This document shows positions 1 to 8,289 of a stretch of 64,000 nt of DNA, in pieces (position 1 is the stretch's first letter; every line of letters begins with the position of its first letter). The position numbers and the translations under genes were made by a program. A model generated the notes under the pieces. The model made no database searches. It saw only the letters and a list, made by a program, of their open reading frames with translations, and was not told the DNA's origin. This DNA comes from Pannonibacter sp051860505 (GTDB lineage Bacteria; Pseudomonadota; Alphaproteobacteria; Rhizobiales; Stappiaceae). The stretch is from positions 1 to 64,000 of the forward strand of contig NZ_JBHYDX010000028.1 in assembly GCF_051860505.1 (NCBI RefSeq), given 5' to 3'.

Positions 1-60
1 TGATGGGACAAAAAAGGGACTTCAGCGATCAACCAACTTGACAGCAACCGATACAGTTGC

Positions 61-181
61 TGGCCAAGCGCAGCGCCAAACCGGGACCGGAGGGTCGAGG
101 TCTGTATAATTCAATGAGTTAAGCCCGGAGAGACCTTGGCTCTCCGGTCCCGGATCTCCGCTTCGCTGCGTCCGGGAAGAC
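61..181. repeat. Dispersed quasi-palindromic intergenic repeat, copy A
   Basis: Non-coding element with two mirrored arms: one begins TGGCCAAGCGCAGCGCC and runs into CCGGGACCGGAG, the other is GGCTCTCCGGTCCCGGATC followed by TCCGCTTCGCTGCGTCCGGG. Arms are separated by a short AT-richer centre around AATTCAATGAGTTAA. The same design recurs at 2464-2591, 31254-31381 and, more diverged, 40404-40591. It fills the region before the glutathione transferase gene stop; I see no gene in 1-253. Confidence 0.75.
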
Positions 182-204
182 GGTTGGGGGTTCTCAGTCG
201 TCTG

Positions 205-238
205 ACGGCGGGCCACGCGGGGCCCACCGTTTTTTTTA
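205..238 (+). terminator. Hairpin with T-run reading rightward
   Basis: A 10-bp stem with one C/A mismatch (205-214 pairs with 221-230), followed directly by eight T residues. On the + strand this is a classic intrinsic terminator, suggesting a rightward gene lies to the left of the window and converges on the glutathione transferase gene. Confidence 0.5.
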
Positions 239-253
239 AAAAAGCCCAGAACC

Positions 254-904
254 TCAGATCGGCCGGACCGCCTTGGCAGCCACCTCGTGCTCGGCATCCA
301 GCCGCACTTCATCGGCAAAGACGTTTTGGAAGCTGGGACGGCTGGTGATGCGGGCCGCGTAGTCCTTGAACACCGGCAGATCCGGCAAGAGATTGAACAT
401 CAACAGCCAGCGCAGCGACGCGCCCCAGATGATGTCCGCCACCGAGATCCGGTCTCCCAGCATGTAGGGCGACGTTTCCAGATGCGCCGCCAGGATCGCG
501 ACCACCTTGTCATAGGATCCATAGGGCGCTGTTTCCGGCGGCACCACATTGCCGACCGCCTTGTCAACGACAGCCGGCTCAAACGAGGCGGCATAGAAGA
601 CCATCCAGCGCATGTAGTCGGCACGGCGCGGATCGGTGATCGCCGGCGTCAGACCGGCCTCGGGGTAAAGATCGGCCAGATAAAGCGCGATGGCGATGGA
701 TTCGGTAACGATCGTGTCGCCGTGCTGCAAGGCCGGAACCTTGCCCAGCGGATTGATCGCCAGATAGGCCGAAGACTGCATCTCCCCGGCGCGCATGTTG
801 AGGACACTGAGGTCATAGAGCATGCCCAGTTCGTCCATCAGCACGCGGGTGGTGCTGGAGCGGCTGCGGGGGGCGTAGTAGAGGGTCAGCTTGCGGTCGG
901 TCAT
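254..904 (-). CDS. Glutathione S-transferase family protein
   Basis: A 216-residue cytosolic GST-like protein. The N-terminal thioredoxin-like half starts with TLYYAPRSRSSTTRVLMDEL, where the serine-rich stretch is in the place of the catalytic Ser/Cys, and contains the cis-proline region NPLGKVPAL and the glutathione gamma-glutamyl-contacting VTESIAIALYLAD segment. The C-terminal half is the usual all-helical domain (YMLGDRISVADI is the N-capping box region). The ATG is preceded by AGGAG. The gene stands alone on the minus strand; substrate is unknown. Family assignment is firm, specific role is not. Confidence 0.88.
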   Translation of the reverse strand: MTDRKLTLYYAPRSRSSTTRVLMDELGMLYDLSVLNMRAGEMQSSAYLAINPLGKVPALQHGDTIVTESIAIALYLADLYPEAGLTPAITDPRRADYMRWMVFYAASFEPAVVDKAVGNVVPPETAPYGSYDKVVAILAAHLETSPYMLGDRISVADIIWGASLRWLLMFNLLPDLPVFKDYAARITSRPSFQNVFADEVRLDAEHEVAAKAVRPI

Positions 905-974
905 GTCGGGCTCCTGGTGTCGTGCCGGGCGGCAGAGAAGGATCCTCTAGCAGCCCTCTCCTGACAGCCTTCTG

Positions 975-1325
975 TCAGGAGCCTAGCAACAGCCATCCGC
1001 CAATCAGCACGATTTCCGCGGCAATCACACCGAGGATCACCTGCTGACGCAGAATGAGGAACGCGGCAAACCCGGCTGCCGCTGCAGCAATGCGCAGGCC
1101 CATCGGTGTCGCGTCCAGCGCCCCGCTCGGAAACAGGATCAACTTCGAGATCACCCCGGCGACCAGCGCCGTCGCAACGGCCCGGACAAAGACCAGTAGC
1201 TCACTGTCCTCGCGCATGCGTCCGGCGGCAAAGACGCCAAGCCAGCGCCAGATGTCGGTTGCCAGCCAGCCTGCGACAACGATCATCACATAGGGCCAGA
1301 AATCGGCGATCATGTCTGGGTTCAT
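975..1325 (-). CDS. azlD: AzlD family branched-chain amino acid export subunit
   Basis: A 116-residue hydrophobic protein with about four membrane spans, matching the small subunit of AzlCD-type (YgaZH-like) exporters of branched-chain amino acids. Typical features are the YVMIVVAGWLATDIWRWLG first segment and the VRAVATALVAGVISKLIL second segment. Its ATG overlaps the stop of the upstream azlC by 4 bp (ATGA), so the two are translationally coupled. The partner gene and length agree with the family (about 100-120 residues). The exact substrate is inferred from the family only. Confidence 0.85.
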   Translation of the reverse strand: MNPDMIADFWPYVMIVVAGWLATDIWRWLGVFAAGRMREDSELLVFVRAVATALVAGVISKLILFPSGALDATPMGLRIAAAAAGFAAFLILRQQVILGVIAAEIVLIGGWLLLGS

Positions 1326-2095
1326 CGTTCACGCCCCCAGCCCAGATGCCGGGCAAGTTTCGTGCCGCCATAGGCAAGGCAGCCTCCGACAATGCCGGTC
1401 AGCAGCAGATCCATCTCCGGCGCGACCAAGGCAAAGACGGGCCCAAGGCCAAGCCCGACAATCATTGCCGCCTTGTCGACCGATAGGCGGGCGGCAGTCC
1501 ACAGCGAGCAGAGAAAATACACCGGCGTCAGCAGGAACAGCGCCCCGGCTACCATCGGCGGCATGCGCTCGACCATCACATAGGCAATGCCGGTGATAAT
1601 CGAGACGGAGCCCGTCAAGGTGCAGGCAAAGCCGAGAAAGAACGGCAGACGCGCCGCCCTTGGCAGGTCCGGCAGGTTGCGCATGGCAAAGACCCAGGCG
1701 GTGATTGCCACGAAATGCGAGGCAAACAGCAGGTGCCAGCGCTTGGTCCGGCCCTCGACCCGCAGGATCGGCACCAGCGCCATGGTCATGGGCATCAGGC
1801 GTACCGAGGCGAGCGCAACGGCGATGGCCGCCGGGACCAGCCCGACGCCGCCGGCCATGGCCCCGGTCAAGACCACGATGGAGGGCAGCGCCCAGACCAG
1901 CGCGGACATTAGAAGGGTTTCGGGCAGTGTGAGACCACTCTCCCGCGCAAGGCCGGCATAGCCGATGAAGGCGGCAACGAGGATCAGGCCGGGAATCGAC
2001 ACGGCAGCTTTGGCGCCCTTGAGGGCCCAGCTGCGGGCGCCAGCCTCAGGGGCTGGTGGCGGGGACGGCGCGGCGGAAGAGGCTTGCGAGGTCAT
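1322..2095 (-). CDS. azlC: AzlC family branched-chain amino acid exporter, large subunit
   Basis: Polytopic membrane protein of 257 residues after choosing the ATG at 2095; the longer frame begins with a TTG. An Ala/Pro/Ser-rich cytoplasmic leader of about 25 residues precedes the first span (AAVSIPGLILVAAFIGYAGLA). The central region with MSALVWALPSIVVLTGAMAGG and MPMTMALVPIL matches the AzlC/YgaZ family, the large subunit of two-component branched-chain amino acid exporters. Coupled with azlD by a 4-bp overlap. No Lrp-type regulator gene is adjacent, so regulation is not evident. Confidence 0.85.
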   Translation of the reverse strand: MTSQASSAAPSPPPAPEAGARSWALKGAKAAVSIPGLILVAAFIGYAGLARESGLTLPETLLMSALVWALPSIVVLTGAMAGGVGLVPAAIAVALASVRLMPMTMALVPILRVEGRTKRWHLLFASHFVAITAWVFAMRNLPDLPRAARLPFFLGFACTLTGSVSIITGIAYVMVERMPPMVAGALFLLTPVYFLCSLWTAARLSVDKAAMIVGLGLGPVFALVAPEMDLLLTGIVGGCLAYGGTKLARHLGWGRER

Positions 2096-2107
2096 GGGGC
2101 CGTGCAA

Positions 2108-2403
2108 CTGGGAGGCGTGAGGCTTCTCGATCGACGCAGCAGACAGGCTGCACGCCGACGGATTCCGGAAGGAAGATCAAGCCTAGCACCGCCCCACGGC
2201 CCCTGCCACCCTTCAGCAGGGAACAGTGAGTATGCGTTTGGCGGAGAAAAGGGCGAGCAAGAGTTTTCTGCGCCGTCCCGGCCTTGTGCCGGGACCTGTC
2301 ACGCTGGCAAGGCAGCCGGATCACTGATGGCGCAGACAGAATTGGACGTCGGTCCCGGCTCAAGGCCGGGACGGCGCGGTGTTTGACCGTTACGCTTTGC
2401 GCA
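2108..2403. other. Intergenic region without a recognisable gene
   Basis: Between azlC and the repeat at 2464. It contains a partial palindromic motif (GCCGTCCCGGCCTTGTGCCGG near 2273 and GTCCCGGCTCAAGGCCGGGAC near 2352), which are short inverted pieces of the same CCCGG-rich repeat class. The reading frames here have no plausible family, ribosome site or codon pattern. Confidence 0.5.
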
Positions 2404-2405
2404 AC

Positions 2406-2430
2406 AAAAAAACCGGCTGTTTCCAGCCGG
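2406..2430 (-). terminator. Hairpin with A-run on + (T-run on -)
   Basis: Stem CCGGCTG/CAGCCGG (2413-2419 and 2424-2430) with seven A residues at 2406-2412, i.e. a T-run following the hairpin on the minus strand. A plausible intrinsic terminator for the leftward clpS-clpA transcript, although it lies about 230 bp after the clpA stop with a dispersed repeat in between. Confidence 0.5.
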
Positions 2431-2463
2431 ATTCAACTTGAAGACAAACCCCGACTTCACGAA

Positions 2464-2591
2464 GTCATCCCGGCCAAGCGTAGCGCCGAGCCGGGACGGG
2501 AGAGGCGAGGTGTCGATATCCCAATGAGTTAGTAACCGAGAGACCTTGGCTCTCCGGTCGCGGGTCTCCGCTTCGGTGCGCCCGGGATGAC
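2464..2591. repeat. Dispersed quasi-palindromic intergenic repeat, copy B
   Basis: Begins GTCATCCCGGCCAAGCGTAG and ends CGCCCGGGATGAC, with mirrored arms GAGCCGGGACGGGAGAGGCG and CTTGGCTCTCCGGTCGCGGG around a central AATGAGTTA. Same architecture as copies at 61-181 and 31254-31381. Located between two hairpins (2413-2430 and 2617-2638). Confidence 0.75.
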
Positions 2592-2616
2592 AATTGAGAG
2601 TTTGTGATCAGTCTGG

Positions 2617-2638
2617 GCCCGGCCGCTTTCGGCCGGGC
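2617..2638. terminator. GC-rich hairpin after clpA
   Basis: Perfect 9-bp stem GCCCGGCCG/CGGCCGGGC with a CTTT loop, 24 bp beyond the clpA stop codon. There is no T-run on the minus strand, so it may act as a 3' stabilising stem or weak terminator rather than a full intrinsic terminator. Confidence 0.35.
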
Positions 2639-2661
2639 TTCTGATATCTGCCGCAATCGCC

Positions 2662-5094
2662 TCAGTCCGCGAGCGGGACTTTCGGGACGAGGCTCTTCTT
2701 CGGCCGGGCTGGAGGCGCCTTGGCTTCCACCACCGGTTCCAGCTTCTTGGCGACCGGAGGCTTGCGCTTGCGCTTCGGCTTGGCAGCCGCCTTGGCAGGG
2801 GCTGGACGCAGCGGCTTGTCCTCGACCGATTCCAGCAGCAGCCCGGCCTTGTCCTCGCTGACCGAGACCTTGACCGTACCGCCCTTCTTCAGCTTGCCGA
2901 ACAGCACCTCGTCGGCCAGCGGCCGCTTGATGTGCTCCTGGATGACGCGGCCCAAGGGACGCGCACCCATCTGGGTGTCGTAACCCTTGTCAGCCAGCCA
3001 GGCGATGGCATCCGGGGTCAGTTCGAAGGTCACGCCGCGATCGGCCAGCTGGACTTCCAGCTGCATCACGAACTTCTCGACGACCTGGTGGATCACTTCG
3101 ATCGGCAGGTTGTCGAACGGGATGACGGCATCGAGCCGGTTGCGGAACTCCGGCGTGAACAGCTTGTTTATGGCTTCGCGGTCATCGCCCTCGCGCCGAA
3201 CCTGGTTGAAGCCCACCGGAGCCTTGGCCATGTCGGCCGCGCCTGCGTTGGTGGTCATGATCAGGATGACATTGCGGAAATCGACCTGCTTGCCGTTGTG
3301 GTCAGTCAGCTTGCCGTGGTCCATCACCTGCAACAGGATGTTGTAGAGATCCGGATGGGCCTTCTCGATCTCGTCAAGCAGCAGCACGCAATGCGGATGC
3401 TGGTCGATGCCATCGGTGAGCAACCCGCCCTGGTCGAAGCCGACATAGCCCGGAGGCGCGCCAATCAGGCGGCTGACCGTGTGGCGTTCCATGTATTCGG
3501 ACATGTCGAAGCGCAACAGCTCAACGCCCAGCGACGACGCCAGTTGGCGCGCCACCTCGGTCTTGCCGACACCGGTCGGACCGGAGAACAGGTAGCTGCC
3601 GATTGGCTTGTTCGGCTCACGCAGACCGGCGCGGGCCAGCTTGATCGCGCTCGCCAGCGTTTCGATGGCCTTGTCCTGGCCATAGACGACCCGCTTCAAG
3701 TCCTCCGACAGCTTCGACAACACCTCGGCGTCGTCCTTGGAGACGGACTTCGGCGGGATGCGGGCCATCGTGGCAATCGTGGTCTCGATTTCCTTGACGC
3801 CGATGGTCTTACGGCGACGGCCTTCCGGCAGCAGCATCTGCGACGCGCCGGTCTCGTCTAGCACGTCGATGGCCTTGTCCGGCAGCTTGCGGTCACTGAT
3901 GTATTTGGCCGAGAGTTCCACGGCCGTCTTGATGGCGTCGTTGGTGTATTTGACCTTGTGGAAGTCCTCGAAGTAGGGCTTCAGGCCCTTGAGGATCTCG
4001 ATGGCATCGGGCACCGACGGCTCGTTGACGTCGATCTTCTGGAACCGGCGCACCAGTGCACGGTCCTTTTCGAAGAACTGGCGGTATTCCTTGTAGGTGG
4101 TGGAGCCGATGCAGCGGATCGCGCCCGAAGCCAGCGCCGGCTTCAGGAGGTTGGAGGCATCCATCGCCCCGCCCGACGTGGCGCCGGCACCGATCACGGT
4201 GTGGATCTCGTCGATGAACATCACCGCACCGGGATAGTCCTCGATCTCCTTCACGACCTGCTTCAGGCGCTCCTCGAAATCACCGCGATAGCGGGTACCG
4301 GCGAGCAGCGTGCCCATGTCGAGCGAGAAAATGGTGGCATCCTGCAGCACTTCCGGCACATCCTTGCGGATGATGCGCAGGGCCAGGCCTTCGGCAATCG
4401 CCGTCTTGCCCACGCCCGGGTCGCCCACGAACAGTGGATTGTTCTTGGAGCGGCGGCACAGGATCTGGATGGTGCGGGAAATCTCGCTGTCGCGTCCGAT
4501 CAGGGGGTCGATCTTGCCGACCTTCGCCTTCTCGTTGAGATTGACGCAATAGGCTTCCAGCGCATCGGTCTTCTTTTTCGGCTTGGTCTCGACGTCCTCA
4601 GGCATGGCGGCTTCGTCCTCGACCCCCTGCACGGGCCGGGGCTCCGACAGACCGGGGCGCTTGGCAATGCCGTGCGAGATGTAGTTCACAGCGTCATAGC
4701 GGGTCATGTCCTGCTCCTGCAGGAAATAGGCCGCATGGCTTTCGCGCTCGGCGAAGATCGCCACGAGCACGTTCGCGCCGGTCACTTCTTCCCGGCCGGA
4801 AGACTGTACATGGATTACCGCGCGCTGGATCACCCGCTGGAAGCCGGCGGTCGGCTTGGAGTCCTCGTCGCCATCGGTGACGAGATTTTCCAGTTCGGTC
4901 TCGATGTAGTCGATCAGGTTACGCTTCAACATATCGAGATCGACATTGCACGCCCGCATCACCGCAGCCGCGTCCTGATCATCGATCAGGGCGAGCAACA
5001 GATGCTCGAGAGTTGCATATTCCTGCTGTCGCTCATTGGCGAAGGCGAGCGCCTGGTGCAGGGCCTTTTCAAGGCTTCGGGAGAATGACGGCAC
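2662..5094 (-). CDS. clpA: ATP-dependent Clp protease ATP-binding subunit ClpA
   Basis: Hsp100 unfoldase of 810 residues that feeds substrates to ClpP, with substrate choice tuned by ClpS. The N-domain (1-140) carries the Clp_N repeats; the first AAA+ module has Walker A GDPGVGKT (224-231) and Walker B VMFIDE (291-296); the second has GPTGVGKT (505-512) and LLLDEIEKAH (571-580). The ClpP-docking loop is VGF at 627-629. The protein is longer than usual because of a basic Pro/Ala/Lys-rich tail of about 50 residues after residue 755. It follows clpS with a 12-bp gap, forming the usual clpS-clpA operon. Confidence 0.97.
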   Translation of the reverse strand: MPSFSRSLEKALHQALAFANERQQEYATLEHLLLALIDDQDAAAVMRACNVDLDMLKRNLIDYIETELENLVTDGDEDSKPTAGFQRVIQRAVIHVQSSGREEVTGANVLVAIFAERESHAAYFLQEQDMTRYDAVNYISHGIAKRPGLSEPRPVQGVEDEAAMPEDVETKPKKKTDALEAYCVNLNEKAKVGKIDPLIGRDSEISRTIQILCRRSKNNPLFVGDPGVGKTAIAEGLALRIIRKDVPEVLQDATIFSLDMGTLLAGTRYRGDFEERLKQVVKEIEDYPGAVMFIDEIHTVIGAGATSGGAMDASNLLKPALASGAIRCIGSTTYKEYRQFFEKDRALVRRFQKIDVNEPSVPDAIEILKGLKPYFEDFHKVKYTNDAIKTAVELSAKYISDRKLPDKAIDVLDETGASQMLLPEGRRRKTIGVKEIETTIATMARIPPKSVSKDDAEVLSKLSEDLKRVVYGQDKAIETLASAIKLARAGLREPNKPIGSYLFSGPTGVGKTEVARQLASSLGVELLRFDMSEYMERHTVSRLIGAPPGYVGFDQGGLLTDGIDQHPHCVLLLDEIEKAHPDLYNILLQVMDHGKLTDHNGKQVDFRNVILIMTTNAGAADMAKAPVGFNQVRREGDDREAINKLFTPEFRNRLDAVIPFDNLPIEVIHQVVEKFVMQLEVQLADRGVTFELTPDAIAWLADKGYDTQMGARPLGRVIQEHIKRPLADEVLFGKLKKGGTVKVSVSEDKAGLLLESVEDKPLRPAPAKAAAKPKRKRKPPVAKKLEPVVEAKAPPARPKKSLVPKVPLAD

Positions 5095-5106
5095 GTGCTT
5101 GTCCCC

Positions 5107-5436
5107 TTACTTCTTCTCCATCACGCATTGCAGCGGATGTTGATGCTTGCGGGCGAAATCCATCACCTGGGTCACTTTCGTTTCAGCTACCTCATATGTG
5201 AAGACACCACATTCGCCGACGCCATGATGATGGACGTGCAGCATGATCCTGGTCGCTTCCTCCCGGTTCTTCTGGAAGAAACGCTCGACAACATGAATGA
5301 CGAATTCCATCGGCGTGTAGTCGTCGTTGAGCAACAACACCCGATAGAGATTGGGCCGTTTCGTGACAGTTCTCGTCTTGGTGACGACAACCGTTCCGCC
5401 TTCATCGTCTTCGTCCCGGCGTGATCCGCTTGCCAT
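5107..5436 (-). CDS. clpS: ATP-dependent Clp protease adaptor ClpS
   Basis: N-degron adaptor of 109 residues that delivers proteins with bulky hydrophobic N-termini to ClpA. An acidic/basic disordered leader of about 25 residues precedes the core, which has the family signature LYRVLLLNDDYTPMEFVIHV with the Asn-Asp-Asp substrate-pocket residues, followed by HVHHHGVGECGVFTYEVAE. The ATG is preceded by an AGGCGAGG ribosome site. It lies immediately upstream of clpA on the same strand, as expected. Confidence 0.97.
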   Translation of the reverse strand: MASGSRRDEDDEGGTVVVTKTRTVTKRPNLYRVLLLNDDYTPMEFVIHVVERFFQKNREEATRIMLHVHHHGVGECGVFTYEVAETKVTQVMDFARKHQHPLQCVMEKK

Positions 5437-5949
5437 GCCTCGCCTGTCTGCCTCTTCGTCCTTGCCTGCCCTGCGCGGCAGCCCTGCCTTGACCGGCCCT
5501 TTCAGGACCTTGGCCGGCCGGCGCCGCCTCAGGGGGCATCACAGCTCTGCTTGCTCTTCGCAAAAGAAGAGAAGCGCCAATCTTGTGCTCGCCCTGCCTC
5601 AGTCTAGCCCGGTGATTGTAACCAAGCCCTTCATGTCCATCGGTCTCGCCCACCGATATTGCAACGCACGACGCATGCGACCGAAGACTGGCGACATGCT
5701 AATCCTTACCCGCCCCGGCCGCCGGCGCAATGGGCTGTTTCACCAAGATCGCTGCATTTGCAGGCACACCGCCCGGCGCCTCGAACCCTTGCGTCCCAAC
5801 ACCGAATGTAGGTGCGCCGTTGCATTTTGGAAGATCAATCCTGAGTGAGGCTGAACTGGCCACAGCCGCTCAGCGATCGCGCCTGACGGGACTTCAGGGC
5901 CTAACGCCTGCTGCACTGCAGCATAATAGCCGGCTGTGGTCAAAACAAA
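5437..5949. other. Gene-poor region upstream of clpS
   Basis: About 510 bp with no reading frame that I can support. A minus-strand frame at 5402-5653 overlaps the clpS start and encodes a Gln/Arg/Gly-rich sequence resembling frame-shifted GC-rich DNA. The region presumably holds the clpS promoter on the minus strand. Confidence 0.4.
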
Positions 5950-5981
5950 GGCGCCCGGGAACCATCGGGTTCCCGGGCGCC
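5950..5981 (-). terminator. Intrinsic terminator of the phasin gene
   Basis: Perfect 14-bp stem (GGCGCCCGGGAACC/GGTTCCCGGGCGCC, loop ATC on +... three bases) followed on the minus strand by TTTGTTTT. It is 42 bp past the phasin stop codon. Confidence 0.8.
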
Positions 5982-6023
5982 TGAAACGGCCGCCTGAAAC
6001 TCAGGCGGTCATGGCCGGATTGC

Positions 6024-6356
6024 TTACTTGGCAGTCTTGCCGAGCACGCCTTCGTACGGCTTGTACATGTCCTTGGCGAGGTCGGTGTACATCTCGCCAA
6101 TCTTGGTGAACTGGCTGACAGCGCCTTCATAGGCGGTCTTGAAATATTCGGTCTGGGCCTCGAACGCCTTGTCCAGGGACTTGGCGGAGACGATCTTCTC
6201 GACGGCAGCGGTGCCTTCTTCGAAAGACTTCTTCTGGTAGTCAGCAACTTCGGCTGCAATCGCCTGCAGGCTCTTGCTCATGCCACCAGCCGTCTGAACA
6301 GCCAGTTCCATGTGTTCCTTGCTGAATTTCTGGATGTCTTCAAGATTGTTGATCAT
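6024..6356 (-). CDS. Phasin family protein
   Basis: Small granule-associated or stress-related phasin of 110 residues. It starts at MINNLEDIQKFSKEHMELAV; the ATG at 6356 is preceded by GAGGGCAGG, and longer frames run into a non-conserved AT-rich leader. The sequence is an amphipathic helical Ala/Lys/Glu protein with AVQTAGGMSKSLQAIAAEVADY and YFKTAYEGAV, typical of the phasin_2 family that coats polyhydroxyalkanoate granules. It has its own terminator and two short palindromes upstream. PHA biosynthesis genes are not in the window, so the link to PHA is from family membership. Confidence 0.85.
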   Translation of the reverse strand: MINNLEDIQKFSKEHMELAVQTAGGMSKSLQAIAAEVADYQKKSFEEGTAAVEKIVSAKSLDKAFEAQTEYFKTAYEGAVSQFTKIGEMYTDLAKDMYKPYEGVLGKTAK

Positions 6357-6423
6357 GTCCTGCCCTCGATGTTGCGGCCCCTCAAACGTCAGGAGCGCGG
6401 TAGGTGTCCCGGAGCGGCCGAGC

Positions 6424-6440
6424 TGCGTAATAATTACGCA
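6424..6440. promoter_or_regulatory. Perfect palindrome upstream of phasin gene
   Basis: TGCGTAATAATTACGCA is a 17-bp perfect inverted repeat centred 76 bp before the phasin ATG. A second short dyad, TTGCACCGCAA, lies at 6466-6476. TGC/GCA-rich dyads are expected targets of the PhaR (PHB regulator) family; binding here is an inference. Confidence 0.4.
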
Positions 6441-6689
6441 ACGCACAAAAAAGTCAATGAATTTTTTGCACCGCAACATAAGCATCCGTGTCACCACGTA
6501 GGTTCAGGTTGGCAAGGTTCACGAGAGTTTAAAATGAACCGGCGTTTTACTCATTCGTAACCGCGTTGCCGTCACAGTGCTCTCAGTAGGGTGCACGAAG
6601 CAGACGCATTGTCGGGGGGCAGTGCTGTCAAAGAGTTTCGTGTCAGTGGGTTAGCCCCCAAGAATGGGGACGGCGAGAGTTCGGACGGT

Positions 6690-8273
6690 ATGCGTAGATT
6701 TTTGGCGGCGTTTTCGATTGGTCAATTTGCACGGAAAATTGTCCAGGTAGCGACCTTCTCCGCCTTCATCGTGGCGGGGACGGCCACGGTTCAGGCAAAT
6801 CCAAAATATGCAGGCATCGTTGTCGACGCAAAAACCGGTGAAGTGCTCTATTCAGCGGCAGCCGACGAACTGAGATATCCGGCCAGCCTGACCAAGATGA
6901 TGACGCTTTATGTCGTCTTCGAGGATCTGGAGGCCGGACGGATCAAACTCGATACGCCTCTGCGGGTCTCGGCCCGCGCGGCAGCACAGCCGCCGTCGAA
7001 ACTTGGCCTGAAGCCGGGATCCACCATCTCGGTCCGGGACGCCATTCTCGCCCTGGTCACCAAGTCTGCCAATGACGTGGCGCTGGTGATCGCCGAAAAT
7101 GTCGGCGGCAGCGAGGCGCGCTTTGCAGATCGCATGACGCGGACGGCGCGCCAGATCGGCATGAAGAAGTCGACCTTCAAGAACCCGCACGGCCTGCCTA
7201 ATGCCGGCCAGCGCACCACGGCGCGCGACATGGCCCTGCTTGGCCGCGCCCTGAACGAGCGGTTCCCGAGCTATTTCGAGTTCTTCAAGACCCGCAGCTT
7301 TGTCTTCCGGGGCCGCACCTATGGCAATCATAACCGCCTGCTGGGCGCTGTCCCGGGCGTCAATGGCATCAAGACCGGCTACATCCGCGCTTCGGGCTTC
7401 AACCTCGTCACCTCGGTTGAACGGGATGGCCGCCACATCGTCGCCGTCGTGATCGGCGGAACCACTGGTCGATCGCGCGATGCGCAGATGGTCAAACTGA
7501 TCAACACCTATATGAAGCAGGCCAGCACCGGCCGCCGGACCGCACCAGCCATCGTGTCGCGCTCGGGTCCCCTGGCTGTTGCGGCCATGACCGAGACCAA
7601 GCCGTCCGCTCCGCTCAAGGTCCGCGCGCCGCTGAAGGCCCCCATTCCGGGCGTGAAGCCGGAGATTGAACCGCGTCCGGTGGCTGTCGCACTGGCAAAT
7701 GTAACGCCTCCGAAGGAAGCCCCGCGCAGCCCGCAGGCGCCGGTAGCCGCAGTTGCGATCCCGGTCCCGGCTCCCGCTGCCCCTGTTGCCGCCATTCCGG
7801 TTCCTGTGCCGCAGCAGCCGGCCGAGACCGCTGCCCTGACCACTGGCTCGATCCCGAACCCGCGTTTTGCAGCTGCCTTCGATGCTGTCGCCGAGACCCC
7901 GGTCGAGACTGTCCCGGCTCCGGAAACACAGACCGCCGCTATCGCGCCGGCCGCGCCGCTGCGCAGCAAGGTCAAGTCTGAAGACACCACGGTGACGGTC
8001 GCGACCAACAATGCATCTGAAGCCGCGCCCGGCTGGCAGGTGCAGATTGGCGCCGCTGAATCCGAGACTGCGGCCATCGGCCTGCTGAAAAAGGCGCGCG
8101 AGGCAACCGGATCCGTGCTGCGCCGCAATGACCCGCACACCGAGCCGGTCAACAGCAATGGTCAAACTCTGTTCCGCGCCCGTTTCGTCGGGTTCGACGA
8201 CAAGAACTCGGCTCTCTCGGCGTGCAAGACGCTGAAGAAGGCCAAGTTCAACTGCTATGCCGTTTACCAGTAA
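6690..8273 (+). CDS. D-alanyl-D-alanine carboxypeptidase with C-terminal SPOR domain
   Basis: Penicillin-binding protein of the S11 (PBP5/6-like) class that trims the terminal D-Ala of peptidoglycan pentapeptides in the periplasm. I use the ATG at 6690 because it gives a signal peptide (VQVATFSAFIVAGTATVQA). The active-site motifs are SLTK (66-69), SAN (126-128) and KTG (228-230). A Pro/Ala-rich linker of about 150 residues follows, and the last 80 residues (GWQVQIGAAESETAA to the end) form a SPOR peptidoglycan-binding domain that would target division septa. 527 residues. The fusion with SPOR is common in alphaproteobacteria. Confidence 0.93.
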   Translation: MRRFLAAFSIGQFARKIVQVATFSAFIVAGTATVQANPKYAGIVVDAKTGEVLYSAAADELRYPASLTKMMTLYVVFEDLEAGRIKLDTPLRVSARAAAQPPSKLGLKPGSTISVRDAILALVTKSANDVALVIAENVGGSEARFADRMTRTARQIGMKKSTFKNPHGLPNAGQRTTARDMALLGRALNERFPSYFEFFKTRSFVFRGRTYGNHNRLLGAVPGVNGIKTGYIRASGFNLVTSVERDGRHIVAVVIGGTTGRSRDAQMVKLINTYMKQASTGRRTAPAIVSRSGPLAVAAMTETKPSAPLKVRAPLKAPIPGVKPEIEPRPVAVALANVTPPKEAPRSPQAPVAAVAIPVPAPAAPVAAIPVPVPQQPAETAALTTGSIPNPRFAAAFDAVAETPVETVPAPETQTAAIAPAAPLRSKVKSEDTTVTVATNNASEAAPGWQVQIGAAESETAAIGLLKKAREATGSVLRRNDPHTEPVNSNGQTLFRARFVGFDDKNSALSACKTLKKAKFNCYAVYQ

Positions 8274-8289
8274 TCGCGTTTGGAGTGGT

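Noticed and set aside
5402..5653. 83-residue minus-strand frame overlapping clpS start
   Set aside because: Gln/Arg/Gly-rich frame with no ribosome site, overlapping a well-supported gene start.
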